64,000 nucleotides of DNA. Origin: Sabellastarte sp. h YS-2021. Taxonomy: Eukaryota > Annelida > Polychaeta > Sabellida > Sabellidae. Below the pieces are notes generated by a model. That model was not told the origin of the DNA. It searched no databases and saw only the letters and a program-made list of their open reading frames with translations. The stretch lies in NCBI GenBank assembly GCA_964017235.1, contig OZ024936.1, positions 88,572,537 through 88,636,536 of the forward strand, given 5' to 3'. The translations under genes and the position numbers were made by a program. Positions 46,080-57,596 of this stretch are shown one piece after another; the stretch's first letter is position 1; the number at the start of each line of letters is the position of its first letter.

Positions 46080-47341
46080 AGTGAGTTTGGCAAAAAAGTC
46101 TGCACTTCCTTTCAGTCGATAATTTTTGTCAGATTAGGTGTCCTGAGAAATCGATCCATCTTTGTATTGTAGATAAAAAGGCTGTGAGCTTCCTTATATT
46201 TCTTTGGAGATAATTATTTTTATTAATTTTTGACCGAACTTTGATTATGATCTAATCTAATGTAATCTACTGCTTTGCAGGCGCAATATCTTCCCCACAA
46301 AGGGGAACTAGTTAACAAAAGTCATTTATCATAAGGAAAGTCGAGGAGTGTTGTCCTATGATATATGATCAGTAGTGGTGTGAACAAAACACTGGTGGAG
46401 AGAAATGATGAAATCCTCAGAGAATATTTAAGTACTGGTTATTGAAAATGCAATTATTTTAGGCTTTATACTGGTTAATATTGTGTCAAAGCAATTAAAA
46501 AAAAAGCACATAAATTTGAGGAAATGTCTTACATTTTAACTTTATATTCATTGTAAATGAAGTTTGTAAACTTCAAAATGTATCGCAGATACATATTTCC
46601 TGTTTAAGTTACGGCTCAGTTTATTTTCATTATATCAGTGCAAGCAATCAAAATCCAAGATTTTGTTTGGTTTCAAAGCCCAGGAAACTGGTTTGGATTT
46701 TCCAACCACTAATGATCAGTGTCGCCTGTTATGTTAGTTATTAATCAAAACATAAAGGAGTCTTTGGAGAGTTCATAATGATCTATTTCTCAATCTTCTA
46801 AATTACATCTCACGTAGCAGATCTTTTCTATAGCAGAAGCAGACTCCTATTGCCTACAGATTCCGCTACATAACTCCTCCTCAGATCATGTCAACTGTTT
46901 GTTTACATAAGAAAGACTGGTCTCCGCTTTGTCTCGAGCTATTTCTTCTCACAAAACTCTTTGTGAATAAGGGCCCAGAGTCTTAATGGGACTTCTTTTT
47001 AGTCTACTTTACAACCCGGCCCAGACACGTGACATCAGAAACTGGTTGTTTCTCTAGGCTCTACCAGAGTCTGATTGTTGATAACTGTCCTGAAAAAAAA
47101 AGTTTGGCTGAAATGTTTGAAATCTGGATTCGCCCCCCCCCCCCCCCCAAAAAAAAAAAGTGTAGAAATCACCAACATGGGATAAAATTATGCTATTATC
47201 TTGACTAACTATAAAACACTTGTTCTATAGAGAACATGGTGATGTCTATCAAAATGTATAATATTTTTTTACTGTATTTTATTTTGTATACATTTTGAAC
47301 ACATTAATATATTTTACGCTCAGTTTTGAAAGCCTAATGCA
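46080..47341. other. Intron with repeat fragment
   Basis: Positions 46560-46715 are an inverted fragment of the 37721-38053 repeat (GGTTTCAAAGCCCAGGAAAC..., CCAACCACTAA). There is a C-run/A-run simple repeat at about 47133-47159. No exon was seen. Confidence 0.5.
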
Positions 47342-47424
47342 GAAACTTCACCTGTCTTTTTTTCATCACCCATACCCGCGCCCGTTATTGCCCGTACCCG
47401 TGATACCCTAGATATTTTGGTATC
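47342..47424. repeat. Half copy of the fold-back MITE
   Basis: GAAACTTCACCTGTCTTTTT, TTGCCCGTACCC and GATACCCTAGATATTTTGGT match the left arm of 43583-43829. The match stops at GGTAT, where the exon-like unit begins. Confidence 0.7.
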
Positions 47425-47459
47425 CCTTCCTTCATACCATGGTGTGTTGGCATGTTTTT
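47422..47459 (+). repeat. Orphan part of the same 62-bp exon/acceptor unit
   Basis: TATCCCTTCCTTCATACCAT, then GGTGTGTTGGCATGTTTTT, match the unit at 63841-63871 with only a few differences. It ends exactly where the composite Helentron-like element begins, and the missing TTCAG lies at the other end of that element. The element therefore inserted in the T run of this unit. Confidence 0.75.
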
Positions 47460-47653
47460 ATGTCAGCTGACTTGTCAGTCAGCTGACATTATGTCATCAC
47501 TCTGCGGCGTGGGCGTCCGCGTCCGCGTGAACAACTTCTTCTCCAAAACTACAAGGCCTAGAGACATGCTGTTTTTTTTAAAAGATACCTTATCTATCGA
47601 GGATGAAAAATTGTTCAAGGCATGCAAATCTGTCATTTTATTACGCTACAATA

Positions 47654-47801
47654 GCTTACCATGTGGGACTTAATGCTGTTCTCGGGTTGCCACACCCGGG
47701 GCCAACGTCTTAGAAAAAAAGACAGTTCTTGTTAGCCACCGGATACACTGCTAGTTGTCGTCACGTGATAACCTCTGACCTCTCGCCCTACTTTCTCGTT
47801 G
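47654..47801 (+). repeat. DIRS left inverted terminal repeat
   Basis: GCTTACCATGTGGGACTTAA ... CCCTACTTTCTCGTTG. The reverse complement is at 53557-53704. Confidence 0.92.
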
Positions 47802-47999
47802 GCCACGCGAATTAGCAATGCTTTATTTTGCAAGGAATATTATTTCATTTTTACAAGGATATACTTATTGTTGGATTTGGAAACTACACCAGTTTCTTTA
47901 TTTTATTGCATAGAATCACAATTCGATGCCTTTTCATAGTTCAGATAAGTATCTTTACTATATTTTACAACCGAAGTCCACTTCCGGATTCACGTAAAG

Positions 48000-49120
48000 C
48001 AATGGCGACTCGTTTATGGGGTTTCTAATACAGGATATTTATATATGCCTGTCAGTAAAATAAAATAAAACAAAATATTTAAACCCTATCTGCTTCATTA
48101 TTGGACCCCTTTTAGGGTTTAAAAGTGTATAAATGTAACACAAACGAGTCCTGGCCGAGTAAAATCTCCGGAAACAACTTCCGTTTTATTGTCGAGACAG
48201 CATTTTCTTGTAATGCGCGTCTCGCGTTGGTAGTTTTTATACAGGAATATATGCCTGTTGAAATCAAATTAAATAGATTTTGCAAGGGTTTACCCCCGTT
48301 CTTTTACTCTATTGGTCCATTTTAAGGGTTAAAATATGATATAAAGCACGATTCTAACTGGGGGAATCCTCGGGGAAACCCCTGTGATGACGTCACGTCT
48401 AGACCGCATGTGCTGAGAGACGCGGGTTTCTTACAGTACGTTTATAAATATAAATAAATATAAATAAAATAAAATAATATATTTTATCCCTTCTTCCCTG
48501 TATTATTGACCGTTTATAAGGTTAATACTTAAATAAACAGGAATAGAATTCTTCATTAATCGTCCAGACATTACGTGTCTCTTTAGGCTATAAGGTAACC
48601 TTGGTTACCCATTATTTTAATTATATTTTAATTCATCCAGTTTTAAATTATAATTACTTGTTTTTTAGATTCTATGTTATTTAATAAAATTCTGTGTAAT
48701 TTCTGCTTTCATTATCTCACAACTAGCCCTACCTGCAGTGAGGCGGGTGGGGCAGGTGACCTTGTGTCACAGTTGATTTACTTACGTAAATCTAGTTGTG
48801 TAGTTCCTTCGAACTAAGGAAAGCTTACATAGAAATTATAATATCCAACTTCTTTCTCCAGGGTGGATCAGATCCCTGCTTAAATTCAGATAAGATCTTA
48901 GTTCATCCGAGATTTTTAATGCATCCGAGAATCGGATGCAGTATTCTCAACTTCTATTCAACCCAGTATGATTTGATACTCGGTTTTCATTGAATCTCTC
49001 GGATCATCTGAAATCCAATGCTTGGTGGATTGTATGTAGATCTGATCCTCGGATGATCGGATCATCTACTCTGATGTTCGGATGTTGATTCCAGATCAGA
49101 ACACTAACAATCCTCACACA

Positions 49121-49155
<35 letters not shown>

Positions 49156-50130
49156 TGGAGTAATAGTTCACCAGCCTGGCAGTAGATATCACCTATTGGA
49201 GGCTTGGGTCCAAGTTAAAAAAGTCCAAGTCCTCAAGCCCAAGAGGGCTTCTAAACAAGGTCCTTCATTCAGTCCTGGCTCTATATTTTAGGGAAGTAGG
49301 TTGCCTGACTTCACCCTAACCAATTTTTGAGGACATTGAAACTTAGGCAGTTTTTTGAACCTCCCTGCCCCCAGGGAATTTATGCCTAGATCCTCCACAG
49401 TCTGGACTCTGAATGATTTACTAGACCAACAGGAACTTGGGCAGTTTAATTTCCCTTAAAATGGAACAAGTTTTCAAATTTGTATCTCCTTAGGGGCCTC
49501 CTTGGGTAAGCCCCTCCTCCCCTTCTGGTCAGCAAGAGTTGAGCTTCAGGCTGCTCTTCACTAGGTTTTTTTTTTCTGAATACAACCTGGTTATATATAT
49601 GTTAAGACAGTAGCAAGGCTACTACCAGACAGGTCAAACTCAATTCCATGGTGCACATAAGTAGTCAGAAGGGGTATGGTGAATTCAGGTGAGATACTGG
49701 ATCTTTAGATCTTAAAGTTCCCCATTCACAACTACTTTAGGAGGGACAGGAGTCCCTCATCAAGGCACCCGTCATAACTCTTAGGGTTTAGGCCCTATTA
49801 ATCAACCCTTTCCAATTCCCCACATCTAGAGGCTCCTACAGGAACCACCCCAATGGGGGTCATTCCATCCCTAGCAGTATCCATCGTTTTCCCCAGGTAG
49901 GGGGAAATCGAGTAGCCGAGGCTCCAAGGTCTTTTCGACCCACTTCAGGGGATGAGGGCATAAAACCCTTCCCCCCAATGACTCCTCCAGCCTCACTCAG
50001 TCCACCAGTAGGAGTTCTCCGTTCTTTCAGATAAGACTGGCAGACAAATCCTGTCATTCTTTTCAATCCAAGTCCAGTCAGACTTCTGACCCGGTCAGAA
50101 TACAAGGCCCTTCAAAGACCAAGTCGTGGC
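48000..50130 (+). other. DIRS 5' region, no intact gag
   Basis: Expected position of a gag-like ORF, but no long frame is open. It includes a poly-A run (49121-49153). The stretch 49500-50130 has the composition of decayed coding sequence. No gag motif could be assigned. Confidence 0.4.
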
Positions 50131-50132
50131 CT

Positions 50133-51974
50133 TTGTATCCAGTCTCTTCTGTCAAAGAACGCAATAGAAAGGGTGGAAAATGTAAAATCTCTCGGGTTTT
50201 ACAGTCGCCTGTTCCTAGTACCAAGCCTCACCTAAGGTGGAGGCCAGTCATAGACCTAAACAGGCTCAACACTTTTCTACACGTAGAAAAATGGAAACTC
50301 CAGAGTCCATCAGGACCTCCCTGATTCCAGGGGAGTGGGTATCGTCGATAGATCTATCGGACACTTACCTACACATCCCCATCCATCCAAACTCAAGGAA
50401 ATACCTAAGGTTTTGCTACAAGTCACAGGTGTTCCAATTCACCTCCCTCCCATTTGGACTAGTCACAGCCCCCCAGGTCTTTACAATGATCGTAAAGGAA
50501 GTGAAACTAATGGCCCTCTCAAGAGGACTCAGAATTCACCAATACCTGGACGACTGGCTGATCAGGTCCCAGTCTCAGGAGGAAGCCCAAGTGAACACAT
50601 AGGCAGTGGTAGACCTAACTCAGTCCTTGGGGTGGATAATAAATCAGGAAAAATCAGGACTGAAACCTACTCAGGTGTTTTTTCGTTCATGGGCTACGAA
50701 TACCACCTAGATTCAGCCCTTGTAAAACCCATTCAAGAGAGATGGCTCAAACTTCAGGATTTGATCCTACTACTCGAGTCAAAACGTGTTTTGACTGCAA
50801 GATGTTTGATGTCTCTAATTGGGTTGCTAGTCTCAACGGAGAAATGGTCCCGGAGGGACGCCTTCACAGGAGGCCCTTTCATTTTCATCTCAAGGAGCAC
50901 TGGAGATATCCTCAGTCGCTGGACAACCTCCTTCCTTGGACAGAAGCCATTGCAGCCCACCTAGATTGGTGGCAAAATCCCTCAAACGTGTTGAAAGGTG
51001 CAGACCTTCATCCCAAACACCACAGTATCCAACTCTTTACCGACGCCTCACACAAAGGTTGGGGCACTCACTTAGACCAAAAATTCCACAAAGGGTCTGT
51101 GGTCAGATCGGGAAAAAAGGCTACACATATATGTCCTAGAATTGAAGGCGGTCTCCCTGGCCCTTCGAGACTTCAAGGACCAGTGCCAGAATCAAACAGT
51201 GTTAGTTGCGATGTACAACTCAACAGTGGTAGCCTACATCAACAACAAGGAGGAACACACTCAGTAGAGATGTGCGCTCTCCTGTGGAAGATCATGACCT
51301 GGTGCCATCACTACCACATAACATTGAAAGCCAGGCACATTCCAGGGTGCCTGAATGTGATGGCCGACCTGCTATCCAGGTCCAACCAAGTGCAGTCAAC
51401 AGAATGGTCTCTGCACCCACAGGTCTTCAAACAGATCTGCCAGAAGTGGTTCACACCTCATGTAGACTTATTTGCCACTCACCTGAACCACAAACTCCCT
51501 CTATACGTGTCTCCTATCCCAGACCCAAGGGCCTGGGACATAGATGCTCTGAACATAAACTGGACCAACCTCACGGCATATGCGTACCCTCCTACGGCTC
51601 TCCTTCACAAGGTGATCCAAAAGATCAGGCAATGCCAGTGCCTGATCATCGTAATAGCCCCAGGCTGGCCAGGGATGCCCTGGTTTTGGGACCTAGTGCA
51701 GCTCTCAACAGAGATCCCACTGCAACTCCCAGTGTCAACAACCCTACTCAAACAGTCCCACAAGCTGGTGTTCCACAACAACCCCCAGCACCTGAACCTC
51801 CACGCCTGGTGTCTAGGAGCGGACAACTCCAAGAACAAGGCTTCTCTGTGGAGGTGGCAGAGAGAATTGCTGCCCCTCAGCGGTCATCAACAAGGACCAT
51901 CTACAAGTCAAAGTGGGCCCTATTTGAAAAATGGTGCAGAGAAAATTCGGTGGATTTCTCCACTCCATCTGTGA
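50133..51974 (+). pseudogene. DIRS reverse transcriptase / RNase H, frameshifted
   Basis: The RT begins PSTKPHLRWRPVIDLNRLNT (frame of 50133). It continues in another frame with SLIPGEWVSSIDLSDTYLHI, LPFGLVTAPQVFTMIVKEVK and the catalytic YLDDWLIRS (from 50237). It then resumes in the frame of 50742 with PWTEAIAAHLDWWQNPSN, RNase H residues SIQLFTDASHKGWGTHLD and ARHIPGCLNVMADLLSRSN, and HVDLFATHLNHKLPLYVS. A middle block (LHIYVLELKAVSLALRDFK) lies in another frame. At least three frameshifts, so no functional product is expected from this copy. Confidence 0.88.
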
Positions 51975-52971
51975 AACAAATCTCAGATTTTTTCATGTAC
52001 CTGTACCAAGACTTAAACAGGCGCCCCTCGACCATTGATGGTTACAGGACTGCTATCGTTGACACTTTGGGCCCAACGGCCCAACATATTGCACACAATG
52101 CAGACCTTCATAGGTTACTCTCCAGTTTTCACAGGGATCGTCCTAAAAGTTCCAGAAACTTACCCAAGTGGAACCTTTCTGTTGTCCTTAACGAGCTCAC
52201 CAAAGCACCATTTGAGCCCATGAAAGACACAGACCTCAAACATCTTACTTTAAAAACTGCTTTCTTGCTAGCCTTGGCCTCCGGCAAGCGCCGCAGCGAA
52301 ATCCATGCCTGGGTCGCTAACAAAGTAGCTAATTTAGGCCAATGGGAAAAGGTCGCCTTGTTCCCTTCTTCTGATTTCATAGCCAAAACCAACTAGCAAG
52401 AGAAGGTTCTCAAAGTGTGTCACCAGTGACTATTCCTGCTCTGACTACCATTGTAGATAGACAGTTTAAAGAAGACAGGACCCTGTGTCCCGTGCGGGCC
52501 CTGAGGTTCTATTTGGACCGAACTAAAGACCTGAGAGGGTCTCGTTCTCTCCTTTTCATATCCTTTAAGAAAGGACATACCTCAGACATCAGACCCGCTA
52601 CACTCTCCTCATGGTTGAAACAAACCATTCTACTTTGTTACAAACAAGCAGATCAACAAGCCTTGGACTTGGTCCAAGTCAAAGCGCATGACTTCCGGGC
52701 TTTCGCGGCCTCTAAGGCCTTTTACGGTGGGGTATCGGTGGACCAAATCATGCAAGCCTGTCACTGGAAAGCTCACAACACATTTACAAATTTTTACCTA
52801 AAAGACCTTACTTGGTCGGACACCGACAACAATTTGTACCTGGGACCCGTAGTGGCTGCACAACAAGTCCTAGATCCTTCCCCTCAGACCAGTTGTCCTC
52901 GGAAAGAAAAAAGGGGGGGGGGGGGCACATCCGCTACAACCAAGTCTTCAGGAGTCTTTCCCAGGATCTAG
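51770..52971 (+). pseudogene. DIRS tyrosine recombinase, one frameshift
   Basis: This ORF overlaps the RNase H frame. The N-terminal SAM-like core-binding part reads YKSKWALFEKWCRENSVDFS and RRPSTIDGYRTAIVDTLG. The catalytic region has the first Arg in LASGKRRSEIHAW, then H-x-x-R in KAHDFRAFAASKAFYGG, HWKAHNTFTNFYLKDL with His and the likely nucleophile Tyr. The frame shifts near 52396 (SDFIAK..., then SPVTIPALTTIVDR in the next frame), consistent with loss of one base. All catalytic residues survive. Confidence 0.88.
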
Positions 52972-53392
52972 GTATTCCTTTACCTTCAAGATGTTACGGG
53001 TAAGGTCATTTTTGTTTTTCAGTTATCAAGTAACTTCTATTAAGGACTTATTTAGTTGTCATTAATCTCATATTCAGGTTGTAAAAAATTTATGAGATGT
53101 CCAACCATGGGTTGGTCAGTCACTAGTGAAGGGCCCTCAGGGACCCTTAGACCTCGAAGTGAGCACTGCTGCACTTCCGTCCTACAATCAAACATCTAGA
53201 CAGTTTCAGCACTGTCTCTCATTTTATTTAGGTTTTTGGCTCATTACAGGCCCGGTCTTCGGGATCGGGGCACTGTAAATGGGACTCAGACTGGTATTTC
53301 TGGCACTATTCTATACATATTAATTCAAAATCTTAGAAAAAATGACATACCTTCCAGTCTCAGCTGTAATCCCGCCACCGGGCGGTTGAATT

Positions 53393-53496
53393 CAGCATTA
53401 AGTCCCACATGGTAAGCTATTGTAGCGTAATAAAATTGTAAATTTTAATTACTTAAATGTAGCTTTTATAAGCTACAAGCTTACCATGTGGGACTT
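53393..53496. repeat. DIRS internal complementary region
   Basis: Contains CAGCATTAAGTCCCACATGG, GCTATTGTAGCGTAATAAAA (complement of the left tip) joined to AATTTTAATTACTTAAATGT, AGCTTTTATAAGCTACAAGC (complement of the right tip). This is the template thought to align the ends during DIRS circle formation. Confidence 0.85.
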
Positions 53497-53556
53497 AGAA
53501 GAGTCCCACCCTGCCTCCCCGCTGTTTACAGCTGAGGGGTAGGTTTTAGAAAATTT

Positions 53557-53704
53557 CAACGAGAAAGTAGGGCGAGAGGTCAGAGGTTATCACGTGACGA
53601 CAACTAGCAGTGTATCCGGTGGCTAACAAGAACTGTCTTTTTTTCTAAGACGTTGGCCCCGGGTGTGGCAACCCGAGAACAGCATTAAGTCCCACATGGT
53701 AAGC
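53557..53704 (-). repeat. DIRS right inverted terminal repeat
   Basis: CAACGAGAAAGTAGGGCGAG ... AAGTCCCACATGGTAAGC, the complement of the left repeat. Confidence 0.92.
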
Positions 53705-53747
53705 TTGTAGCTTATAAAAGCTACATTTAAGTAATTAAAATTTACAA

Positions 53748-54490
53748 GTTTGTCTGTTTGCTAGAGACATTACAAGGGGGGTACCCCCACCAAAAGTGTG
53801 AAAATTTCAACTTTTTATCACAATTTTCTCAGTGACTATTGCAGGGATTTCTCTCATATCTTGCATATATGTACTAGGCCAGAGGTAGATTCTCTTGTAT
53901 GAGTATGAGACCTGGATCTGTCTTACTTTTTTTTTAATAAATTTTTTTAATAATTTTTAATGCATTAAAATTCATGAAATCATGCACTAAATCACTTATA
54001 ACTTCAAAAGTGTTGCATTTACAGCATTTTGTGAAAATATGTTGTTCAGCTACTTTTTTCATAGCTACAATATGGTGAGTAAGTTGGGTGTCTGTCTCAA
54101 TAGCTAAGTGAGTAATAGCTACTTTTGGGCTTTTCAGTAACTTCCATTATGAGTAAAATCACTTGTAACTTAAAAACTATTGCATTTAGAGAATTTCGTA
54201 TAAATATGTTATTCAGCTACTTTTGGGCCAGCTATAACATAGTGAAATTTCAGACCTGTAGCTCATGGCATAGCTGAGTAATAGCTACTTTTAGGTTATC
54301 ACTGTTGAGTAAATCGCTTATAACTTAAAAACTATTGCATTTAGAGAATTTCGTATAAATATGTTATTCAGCTACTTTTGGGTCAGCTATAACATAGTAA
54401 AATTTCAGACCTGTAGCTCATGGCATAGCTGAGTAATAGCTACTTTTAGGTTATCACTGTTGAGTAAATCGCTTATAACTTAAAAACTAT
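53748..54490 (+). repeat. Helentron-like core between DIRS and LINE
   Basis: A unique part to about 53980, then about three 155-bp units (AGCTATAACATAGTGAAATT, ATGGCATAGCTGAGTAATAG). Broken at AAAACTAT by the LINE and resumed at 61211. Confidence 0.8.
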
Positions 54491-55030
54491 GTCAAAGGGT
54501 TTTACTTTTGCAACTTCCCAGGTGCTCTGGTATATTGGATTTTTTCACCAGGATACAAATGGAATACAGCTTTATCTTTTGTTTGGATAATAGATTAGTT
54601 ATCAAGGATTATAGGGAAATAATTTTTTTCTTGATTTTGAGATTGATTTGGATATAGGTTTAAACTTTTGGGTTTACTATTTTCAAGGTGGTAAAGATTT
54701 TACAATATTCAATCCTAACATTGGCATTACATAAGTTCAAACACTGGGCCAATGGTGTGAAATCAATATTGGCTGTTCTAATTCATCAATTAATTTATTT
54801 ACCAAGCCACAGGAATTGGAGGCTGGCTTGTTGGACAACCAGAGGCATGTTTTAATTACTTTTCCTCCCACAGGGAAATGAATGGCTTTTGGATTTTATA
54901 TTGCACTTAGTGTTGACAACCTCTTATGGGATGCATGGTTCTCTTTTCTTTGAACTGAATAAACCCTCTATACTGGACTCCACTCTCATGTGTAAACATA
55001 AACACTGATCAGCTGTTGTCGACCGAAATC

Positions 55031-56498
55031 ATGGCAGAAGCAGTGGACTCAAATATCTCAGAAACAAGGATTGATACGACAAAGGAAATGCATTCAGCTA
55101 GCTCAGGATCTAGCATTGATGACATGGCAGAACTTGTGGATTCCACTATCACAGAGGCTAGGACTGGCAACACATTAGAAGTCACTGGTTCAACCTGTAA
55201 GGACAAAGCAAGGGAGTCCTCATGTTCAGCCAGTAAATTAGCTAAAAGAGGTATTGATGAAGTGTCTCCATGTTCTCCCCAAATCACCTTGTCTGATATG
55301 TGCCGTCTGCTGGATGAGAAACTGGCCCCAGTGTATGAGGACATGCATGGCCTCCGAGAGTCTGTACTTGCTAATGCAGGCAAGACAAACTTTGAGCTTG
55401 AAGCAGTGACCAAGTCCTTAGACAGTATGACTGAACAGTTAGAGGCTGTAAAAGAACTAGTAAATGACAAGGCAATGTCACTGGAAACAGAGAATCAAAT
55501 TCTTCAGCTAAAACAGAAGCGAGTAGAGGATGACATTAGCAAACTCACTGAAAGGATTATTTCTCTGGAGGGACATATGAGAAGAGATAATCTGAAGCTA
55601 CTCAATGTGAGACAACAAACGAAGGAGGGTCAGTTTGAGAACTGTGAAGACCTAGTTGTATCCCTATGTAGAGACCTGCATATTGACTTGGATCAACGCA
55701 GCATTGTGAGAGCTCACCGCACTGGACCAAAGGGAAAAGGTAACCGTCCCATCATCATCAAGTTCCATCATTTCAGGGATAAACTGACTGTTCTTCGTGC
55801 AAAAAAGAGATTCAGTGAAATAGGGATTATAGTGGTGGAGGATTTTCCAAATGAAGTGTTGGAGCGAAGAAGAAAATTCAAACATATACTTGATGCTGCC
55901 TACAAATCAAAGGGTGTGTATAAAGCCAGGTTGGTTGTTGACAAAATTTTGATAAACGGCAGGCTTTATTCAACGGGTGAGATGTCATTGATTCCCAAGG
56001 AATTACAGTCGTCAAATGTCTGTACCATAACAAAGGGAGGTGTTACTGCTTTTTACACCAGCGATTCCCCTTTGTCCAACCATCACCCTTCCCGCTTTAC
56101 CGTGAACAACAGGCAATTTGAGACAGTGGAACAATACTTTATGTATCACAAAGCAACTCACTTCCAGGATAAAAACACAGCTGAACAGATAATGTTGACC
56201 TCAGATCCTAAAAGGGCCAAGCAACTGGGTAAGCGTGTTCAGAATTTTAATTTGAAAGACTGGAGAAGTGTTTGAGCCTATAATGAAAACTGCAGTTAGA
56301 GCCAAATTTGAACAAAACCAGGACCTGAATGTGTTTCTTAAACAAACTGGTGAGACGAAGCTGGCAGAGGCCAATCCATACGACACCTTCTGGGGAGTGG
56401 GTCTGTCACTTCAAAACGAGGACATTTGGGACAATTCAAAATGGAAGGGACGAAACATTCTTGGAGAAATGCTAGAACAACTAAGATCAACTTTATAA
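55031..56498 (+). pseudogene. LINE ORF1: coiled coil, L1-ORF1-like region and C-terminal NADAR domain (one frameshift)
   Basis: Start ATG at 55031 (ATCATGGCA). Residues about 1-80 are Ser/Thr/Glu-rich. About 95-195 form a heptad-rich helix (SLDSMTEQLEAVKELV; ENQILQLKQKRVEDDISKL). About 200-320 resemble the L1 ORF1p RNA-binding part (MRRDNLKLLNVRQQ, RSIVRAHRTGPKGK, VVEDFPNEVLERRRKF). From about residue 335 a NADAR/YbiA-like domain follows: AFYTSDSPLSNHHPSRFTVN, ETVEQYFMYHKATHF. After a frameshift near 56262 it continues VFEPIMKTAVRAKFEQNQDL, FLKQTGETKLAEANPYDTFW and RNILGEMLEQLRSTL. NADAR proteins act on ADP-ribosylated substrates or NAD-related metabolites, and the role here is unknown. With the frame as read, the first frame stops at 56275. 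Confidence 0.82.
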
Positions 56499-56499
56499 T

Positions 56500-57596
56500 T
56501 AATGCTAGTTCTGTCCTGTATTGCCCTTATTTGAACTGTAGTTAACTGAACTGTTACATCTTATGAACTCCTTTATATTGATTGTGTAATTCACATTTAT
56601 ATTACTGATATTTGTAAGACATTCTATAAGTGTAAGCTGTACTGATATTTGTAAGACATTCTATAAGTGATATACTGCAGTTAATTGTAAGCTCCAAGTT
56701 TATTGGACTGACAAGTTTGTAAGCTCCAAGTTTATTGGACTGACAAATTTCTTCTATTCAACTATAATAGTTAACTATATAGACTAATGTATAAGATACC
56801 TACAATGTTGAGTTATGAAAATTGCGATCAAATTTAATGGTGATTCTGGAAAGCGCCTATTGAGTTATAACATCAATCATGAAACATGCCTAAATCATTA
56901 TAACATGATGTACTACCCAATATAAGGTCTATCATTAACGTTGCACAGATTCAGTTGTACAGATTATATTATACTTGTTATTCTTATTAACTCCTATCCT
57001 TTATGTTTACTTCTAGTTAAAAGTACTGATATGTACTTTAAATAATTACAAAAACTGATTAGAATGACCTCAGCTGCACTAGCCCATTGAAATGGTAGCC
57101 TGCTTTTGATACACATCATATCTTGACAATGAATGTAGTTTAGCATGCTTATGTTTACACTGGCCTGTATGGTCTGTTGAAATGTCAAGTAATTTTTCAT
57201 AAAGTTTCATAACTTAAAATAACAGAATATTTGATCATCTGATATGGAACATATATAGATTCAAGGTTAAAACTTAAAATTAATTTAGTTTGGCTGTTTG
57301 AAGTATATTTTATTTTTGAAGTATATTTTATTTTTGCCTTCTGACTTATAATTTTTGGCAAGCTATTACTAGTATGTTGATAATGTTAATATTCAAGCAA
57401 CACTATAAACTCTTTAGATGCTAACTTTTTACAAGCCGTTCATTTTCCTGTAATTTTCCTGTAATATTCTGTTTACTTTTTATTTGTCTTAATTTCTTCT
57501 CTTTTTATTTTCTTGTATTACTCTTTTAATTATGTTAGTCTTCATCTTTTTTAGTTGTTCATTTCACTCACTCTCATTAACTGAACTGTCACTGGT
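56500..57596 (+). other. LINE inter-ORF spacer
   Basis: AT-rich spacer with short direct repeats: GATATTTGTAAGACATTCTA twice (56605, 56643), GTAAGCTCCAAGTTTATTGG twice, and GAAGTATATTTTATTTTTG twice. No ORF of note. Confidence 0.6.

Larger units (their letters stand above)
47635..53747 (+). mobile_element. DIRS-like tyrosine-recombinase retrotransposon
   Basis: The terminal inverted repeats 47654-47801 and 53557-53704 (148 bp each) are reverse complements by eye, with unequal outer tips. An internal complementary region at 53393-53496 contains the complement of both tips joined, as needed for the circular intermediate of DIRS elements. Between them are RT/RNase H and a tyrosine recombinase. 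No target duplication is evident, as expected for recombinase-mediated insertion. It lies inside the Helentron-like element. Confidence 0.9.

Noticed and set aside
55009..55470. 153-codon minus-strand frame
   Set aside because: Antisense shadow of LINE ORF1.
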